Of a stretch of DNA of 5,250 nt, positions 4,767-5,250 are shown one piece after another. The stretch comes from UMGS363 sp051881815 (GTDB taxonomy: Bacteria; Bacillota; Clostridia; Oscillospirales; Ruminococcaceae). The stretch's first letter is position 1. Every line of letters begins with the position of its first letter. The stretch spans positions 1-5,250 of the forward strand of contig JBJEQP010000012.1 in the NCBI GenBank assembly GCA_051881815.1. The letters run 5' to 3'. Position numbers and translations under genes: made by a program. The notes below the pieces were generated by a model that was given only the letters and a program-made list of their open reading frames with translations, made no database searches and was not told where the DNA came from.

Positions 4767-5250
4767 ATGAATGCAGTAATCTATGCCCGATATTCCTGCG
4801 ACAATCAGCGTGAGGAGAGTATCGAGGGACAGCTTCGTGAGTGCAGGGCGTTTGCGGAGCGTAACAATTACACGCTGATAGATACATATATCGACAGGGC
4901 AATGTCTGCGAAAACGGATAACCGTCCCGAATTTCAGAAGATGATAAAGGATAGTGCAAAGGGACAGTTCAATGCGATTATTGTTTGGAAATTGGACAGG
5001 TTTGCCCGAAATCGCTATGACAGCGCACATTACAAGGCTATGCTTCGCAAGAATGGTGTCAAGGTCGTATCTGCGACTGAGGTCATTTCCGAGGGTGCGG
5101 AAGGTATTATTCTTGAATCGGTGCTTGAAGGATATGCGGAATACTATTCTGCGGAGCTTTCGGAAAAGGTTATCCGTGGAATGACGGAGAATGCTTTGAA
5201 ATGTCAGTACAACGGCGGATTTGTTCCCGTTGGCTTCAAGATCGACGAGA
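4767..5250 (+). CDS. Large serine recombinase, N-terminal part (integrase/excisionase of the element)
   Basis: The gene is open at the right edge; 161 codons are seen, while family members usually have about 450-600. The resolvase-type catalytic domain is clear: Y6-A-R8-Y-S10 with the nucleophile Ser10, the QREESIEGQL segment (14-23), NRPEF with R53, and KLDRFAR (75-81) supplying D77, R78 and R81, as in gamma-delta resolvase. ELSEKVIRGM (130-139) is the start of the long helix leading to the DNA-binding domains, and GGFVPVGFKID is the usual entry into the Recombinase domain. So this is the large type that integrates and excises elements. ATG 4767 is chosen because GGAGGA (4755-4760) is six bases upstream; ATG 4761 in the same frame abuts it. 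It has its own strong promoter. Confidence 0.93.
   Translation, partial: MNAVIYARYSCDNQREESIEGQLRECRAFAERNNYTLIDTYIDRAMSAKTDNRPEFQKMIKDSAKGQFNAIIVWKLDRFARNRYDSAHYKAMLRKNGVKVVSATEVISEGAEGIILESVLEGYAEYYSAELSEKVIRGMTENALKCQYNGGFVPVGFKIDE

Larger units (their letters stand above)
875..5250. mobile_element. Part of an integrative mobilizable element (MobV relaxase plus large serine recombinase)
   Basis: The gene set from the XRE repressor to the serine recombinase is typical of a mobilizable element: regulator, relaxase, priming protein, small accessory genes and a site-specific recombinase. No conjugation (type IV secretion) gene is visible, so transfer would rely on a helper. Coordinates give only the content seen: the left end lies somewhere in or left of the hairpin-rich 495-874 stretch, and the right end is outside the window. 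No attachment-site core or direct repeat marking an end was recognised. Being part of a larger conjugative element is an alternative. Confidence 0.75.

Overview
The window looks like part of a low-to-mid GC Gram-positive chromosome, most likely a Ruminococcus-like gut or rumen Clostridium. Evidence: strong AGGAGG-type ribosome sites, near-perfect TTGACA/TATAAT promoters with 17-nt spacers, and familiar Clostridia protein families. This placement is inference from sequence style and not from a database match.

Layout. 1-494 is the 3' end of a surface or export-type protein with LxxG heptad repeats, probably chromosomal flank. 495-874 carries no gene; it holds a possible terminator, a dense run of GC-rich hairpins (about 615-819) and a long hairpin that closes the next gene. 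From about 875 rightward the content is that of an integrative mobilizable element: an XRE-type repressor (minus strand), a divergent control region with palindromes and two back-to-back promoters, a MobV-family relaxase, a CHC2 zinc-finger primase-like protein, a 46-codon TTG-start ORF overlapping its end, a DUF7336-like small gene on the minus strand with its own promoter, a 55-residue small gene, and the first 161 codons of a large serine recombinase that runs off the right edge.

How it may work together. The serine recombinase would excise and integrate the element. The relaxase would nick an oriT for mobilization by a helper conjugation system, since no type IV secretion genes are seen here. 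The CHC2 protein may help priming or replication after transfer. The XRE repressor probably controls its own promoter and that of the relaxase operon.

The most unusual structure is around the 55-residue gene. It is flanked by two arrays of an 8-bp box (TACACNCC on the left, the reverse complement GGNGTGTA on the right) in mirror-image order and nearly mirror-image spacing. The two innermost boxes on each side form a perfect 17-bp inverted repeat. Inside the right array is a stem-loop followed by GTGTG|TA, which resembles the oriT of pMV158-type MobV plasmids. The array could be oriT, a replication origin, recombination-accessory sites or operators; the sequence alone does not decide.

Neither end of the element nor an attachment site could be recognised.
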